DNA of 64,000 nt, from NCBI RefSeq assembly GCF_010727325.1, contig NZ_AP022565.1, forward strand, positions 2,480,001 to 2,544,000, read 5' to 3'. Positions 61,767 through 64,000 of this stretch are shown here, in pieces. Every line of letters starts with the position of its first letter. Position 1 is the first letter of the stretch. This stretch comes from Mycolicibacterium alvei (lineage in GTDB: Bacteria > Actinomycetota > Actinomycetes > Mycobacteriales > Mycobacteriaceae). The notes under the pieces are model-generated. The model was given only the letters and a program-made list of their open reading frames with translations, was not told the origin of the DNA and made no database searches. Both the position numbers and the translations under genes were made by a program.

Positions 61767-62215
61767 CGGGGATTCCTTTCAGGGGTGGTGAGTTGCAGAA
61801 CAATCGGTAGGCGGCCGTCGGCCGTCAGGTCTGTGACGGTGTATTTGTCGAGTTCGCGATAGAACGCCTCCTTTGCGTCGGCCAGCACCCGGCGAAGCCG
61901 GCAGGCTGCGATGAGCGGACAGGGGGAATCCCCGCCGCATTCGATGACCTCGCGGTCCCCTTCGAGTTCGCGCACCAGCCAGCCGATCGAGGCGTTACGC
62001 CCGGCCTCGGTGAGCACCAGTCCCCCGACCCGGCCGCGCCGCGCGTTCACCATGCCGAGCTCGGACAGCTTGGAGACCGCCTTGGCGACGTGATGCTCGG
62101 ACGCATCGGCTCCCGAGGCGATGGTGCGGGTGGTGATGCGCCGGTCCACAGACTCACCCGAGGACAGCAGCATCATGGTGCGCAGTCCCAGGTCGGTGAA
62201 TCGGGTGAGGTGCAT
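61763..62215 (-). CDS. nsrR: Rrf2-family nitric oxide sensor NsrR
   Basis: A 150-residue regulator from ATG at 62215 (MHLTRFTDLGLRTMMLLSSG). The winged HTH includes TIASGADASEHHVAKAVSKL. The three cluster cysteines are spaced as in NsrR: ECGGDSPCPLIAACRL (C, six later C, six later C). It carries a [4Fe-4S] cluster that reacts with NO, relieving repression of hmp. It is the first gene of the nsrR-hmp operon, hence probably autoregulated. Confidence 0.93.
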   Translation of the reverse strand: MHLTRFTDLGLRTMMLLSSGESVDRRITTRTIASGADASEHHVAKAVSKLSELGMVNARRGRVGGLVLTEAGRNASIGWLVRELEGDREVIECGGDSPCPLIAACRLRRVLADAKEAFYRELDKYTVTDLTADGRLPIVLQLTTPERNPR

Positions 62216-62235
62216 GCCAGTGACGCTAGTAATTC

Positions 62236-62250
62236 CGCATTTCTGATGCG
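62236..62250. promoter_or_regulatory. Candidate NsrR operator
   Basis: The inverted repeat cgcat-ttctg-atgcg lies 21 bp upstream of nsrR. It resembles the ATGC/GCAT core of NsrR sites and is well placed for autoregulation. The surrounding gap also serves the divergent glyoxalase-like gene. Confidence 0.5.
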
Positions 62251-62351
62251 AGTTTTGTCGGTGTGGGTTCAAACACGTCATGACGTGCGGTTTTTAGACC
62301 TGCGGGGATGCCTGCCCGGAGGCCGCCGCGGGGCGCCAATAGGCTTGGCGC

Positions 62352-63077
62352 ATGTCCGAGCCCCAGGTTGCAGACCGCTTGTACTTCCGCCAGTTGTTGT
62401 CGGGCCGCGACTACGCGGCCGGCGACCCGATCGCACAGCAGATGCGCAACTTCTCCTATCTGATCGGCGACCGCGAGACCGGCGACGCGGTCGTGGTCGA
62501 CCCGGCGTATGCGGCCAACGATCTGGTCGATGTGCTCGAGGCCGACGACATGCACCTCTCCGGTGTGTTGGTCACCCATCACCACCCCGACCACGTCGGC
62601 GGCACGATGGCGGGCTTCTCCCTCAAGGGCCTCGCCGAACTGCTGGAGCGTCAGAGCGTGCCGGTCCACGTCAACACCCACGAGGCCGACTGGGTCTCGA
62701 AGGTCACCGGGATCGCGCCCAGTGAGTTGACCTCGCACGTGCACGGCGACAAGGTCGCGATCGGCGCGGTGGAGATCGAGCTACTGCACACCCCCGGCCA
62801 CACCCCGGGCAGTCAGTGCTTCCTGTTGGACGGCCGACTGGTCGCCGGCGACACCCTGTTTCTCGACGGATGCGGGCGCACCGACTTTCCCGGCGGCAAC
62901 GTCGACGACATGTTCCACAGCCTGCAGGCGTTGGCCAAGCTGCCCGGTGACCCGACCGTCTTCCCCGGGCACTGGTACTCGACCGACCCGAGCGCCTCGC
63001 TCGACGAAGTCAAACGCAGCAACTACGTTTACCGGGCGTCGAACCTCGAGCAATGGCACATGCTGATGGGTGGCTGA
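62352..63077 (+). CDS. Metallo-beta-lactamase-fold hydrolase (glyoxalase II-like)
   Basis: A 241-residue protein (MSEPQVADRLYFRQLLSGRD). The dinuclear-metal motif is VLVTHHHPDHVGGT, with further His in LLHTPGHTPGSQCF, Asp in GDTLFLDGCGRTDFPGG and the final His in VFPGHWYS. It is Rv0634c-type and may act as a hydroxyacylglutathione/mycothiol-ester hydrolase or persulfide dioxygenase relative. It follows the nsrR-hmp operon divergently. Confidence 0.93.
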   Translation: MSEPQVADRLYFRQLLSGRDYAAGDPIAQQMRNFSYLIGDRETGDAVVVDPAYAANDLVDVLEADDMHLSGVLVTHHHPDHVGGTMAGFSLKGLAELLERQSVPVHVNTHEADWVSKVTGIAPSELTSHVHGDKVAIGAVEIELLHTPGHTPGSQCFLLDGRLVAGDTLFLDGCGRTDFPGGNVDDMFHSLQALAKLPGDPTVFPGHWYSTDPSASLDEVKRSNYVYRASNLEQWHMLMGG

Positions 63078-63317
63078 TGGATCGTTTCAGTTCGACCAAG
63101 TGCGGAATCCACTGAGTTGACGCGCAGGAAACGGGGTAATTCCACCCCGTAGCGGTCCCACTTCCACGGATTTCGTTGCCCAAGCGGTTGCAAGTGGAAT
63201 TACGTCCCATTTTCTGCGATTCGAGTAGTGCAATACTCAGGACACCGGCCCGCGGACCCGGCAAAGTATTGGTCATCATCAGTTGAGCAGTAGTTGACAG
63301 TCCCGCCGGGGGTCGCC
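63078..63317. promoter_or_regulatory. Intergenic region with perfect palindrome
   Basis: No gene is supported. The perfect inverted repeat acggggt-aattcc-accccgt lies at 63131-63150, and a partial echo gtggaattac at 63195-63204. This could control the DUF2235-like gene that follows, whose GTG is at 63318. Confidence 0.35.
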
Positions 63318-64000
63318 GTGAAGAACATCGCGCTGTGCTTCGACCACTCAGATGAACATCCCGGACTCCGTGACGCGTCGAATACCGAGATCCTTTTTCG
63401 GTTGCTGGACGACACCGATCAGGTGACCTGGTATCACAGCGGCGCGGCCACGCAGCCGGGCAGACGGATCACACCGGGCCGCCGCGGCGACTCGGCCGGC
63501 GAAGCCCGGGCGGCCATCGCCGAGGCGTATCGATTCCTCGGCGACGCGTGGGATCCCGGAGATCGCATCTTCGTGTTCGGCGGCGGCGAGGGTGGGCATC
63601 GCGCCGGTGAACTGGCCACGTTGCTCGGCACGGTCGGCCTGTTGCCGGCTCATTCCGATGACGTACTGGACTACGCGCTGGCCACCTATGTGCTGCCACG
63701 TACGGCGCGCACGCCGCAGGACTGGCGACAGATCAGGGTGCTGGCGGCCCAGCTGTTCGGTGAACGCGATCCGGCCGTGCCGGTGCAGTTCGTCGGGCTG
63801 TGGAATGCCACCACCACTCCGGGCACCAAGCACAACATGGGTCCGCTGCCGACGGTGGAGTCCGGCCGGCACGCGGTGGCGATCGACGGTGGTCGCCGGA
63901 CGATGCGGTACGGCGAGGGCCTTGACGAAGTCTGGTTCCGGGGAACCCGCAGCGATGTCACCGGCGGCACCGGGGCGTGCTGGCCGCTGGCCGACATCAC
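63318..64000 (+). CDS. DUF2235-like protein, partial at right edge
   Basis: About 227 residues are visible, from GTG at 63318 (VKNIALCFDHSDEHPGLRDA), open to the window end. KNIALCFD, VTWYHSGAATQPG, RIFVFGGGEGGHRAGELATL, VQFVGLWNATTTPG and VWFRGTRSDVTGG align in order with the landmarks of DUF2235/Tle1-like hydrolases (KNIVLCFDG, GxGT, FGFSRGAYTAR, VGVWDTVG, GxHSDVGGG). The GxSxG nucleophile region is altered to FGGGEGG, so catalysis is doubtful. Confidence 0.7.
   Translation, partial: MKNIALCFDHSDEHPGLRDASNTEILFRLLDDTDQVTWYHSGAATQPGRRITPGRRGDSAGEARAAIAEAYRFLGDAWDPGDRIFVFGGGEGGHRAGELATLLGTVGLLPAHSDDVLDYALATYVLPRTARTPQDWRQIRVLAAQLFGERDPAVPVQFVGLWNATTTPGTKHNMGPLPTVESGRHAVAIDGGRRTMRYGEGLDEVWFRGTRSDVTGGTGACWPLADI

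Overview
The window is chromosomal DNA of a high-GC actinobacterium. The gene content and order are those of a Mycobacterium, most likely a non-tuberculous, Mycolicibacterium-type species. Several segments follow the M. tuberculosis Rv0634-Rv0694 block in reverse: a glyoxalase II-like gene, tRNAs, rpmG, hadABC, tRNA-Trp, secE-nusG-rplK-rplA, a mycolate methyltransferase, lipG, a UbiB kinase, the alpha-mannosidase block, rplJ-rplL, mkl, rpoB-rpoC, fadE8-echA5-paaX-echA4, rpsL-rpsG-fusA-tuf, a mycofactocin-coupled SDR, a ferredoxin reductase and the mycofactocin genes. Matches to Rv numbers come from remembered gene order and visible motifs, not from a search.

Layout. 1-2776: mycofactocin cluster (mftD partial, mftC, mftB, the 31-residue precursor mftA, and divergent mftR). 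2762-6642: a phytanoyl-CoA dioxygenase-like gene, an ECF sigma factor overlapping a triple-VOC protein, and a ferredoxin reductase. 6712-11862: an AsnC regulator diverging from a four-gene arginine/ornithine operon (amidinohydrolase, rocD, rocE, usp). 11876-14550: mycofactocin-coupled SDR, a membrane SHOCT protein and a secreted cutinase. 14729-19030: rpsL-rpsG-fusA-tuf. 19296-22054: a TetR regulator and four small exported proteins. 22262-26295: an acyl-CoA operon. 26351-27478: a PAP2-type membrane protein. 27634-35142: rpoB-rpoC with a long leader. 35604-37893: mkl, rplJ and rplL. 38146-45711: a DUF1772/HxlR pair, a ROK kinase, a foldase-like protein, a very long GH38 mannosidase and a WYL regulator. 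45773-52013: DinB proteins, TetR/MpaB, UbiB, lipG and a mycolate methyltransferase. 52103-55565: a YCII/DGPF protein and its ECF42-type sigma factor, which is split by an IS4-family element. 55649-60409: rplA, rplK, nusG, secE, tRNA-Trp, hadC, hadB, hadA, rpmG, tRNA-Met and tRNA-Thr. 60531-62215: nsrR-hmp nitric oxide detoxification. 62352-64000: a metallo-hydrolase and the start of a DUF2235-like gene.

The core of the window is the information-processing machinery (RNA polymerase, ribosomal proteins, elongation factors, NusG, SecE) and FAS-II mycolate synthesis (HadABC), with lipid and redox accessory genes packed between. The least ordinary features are: a cleanly delimited IS4-type insertion (perfect 18-bp ends, perfect 10-bp target duplication) whose transposase nevertheless carries about four frameshifts; two related palindromic elements about 28 kb apart; a 21-bp tandem repeat in the arginine-operon enzyme; the arginine block sitting between two mycofactocin-associated genes; and a DUF2235-like protein lacking the usual nucleophile.
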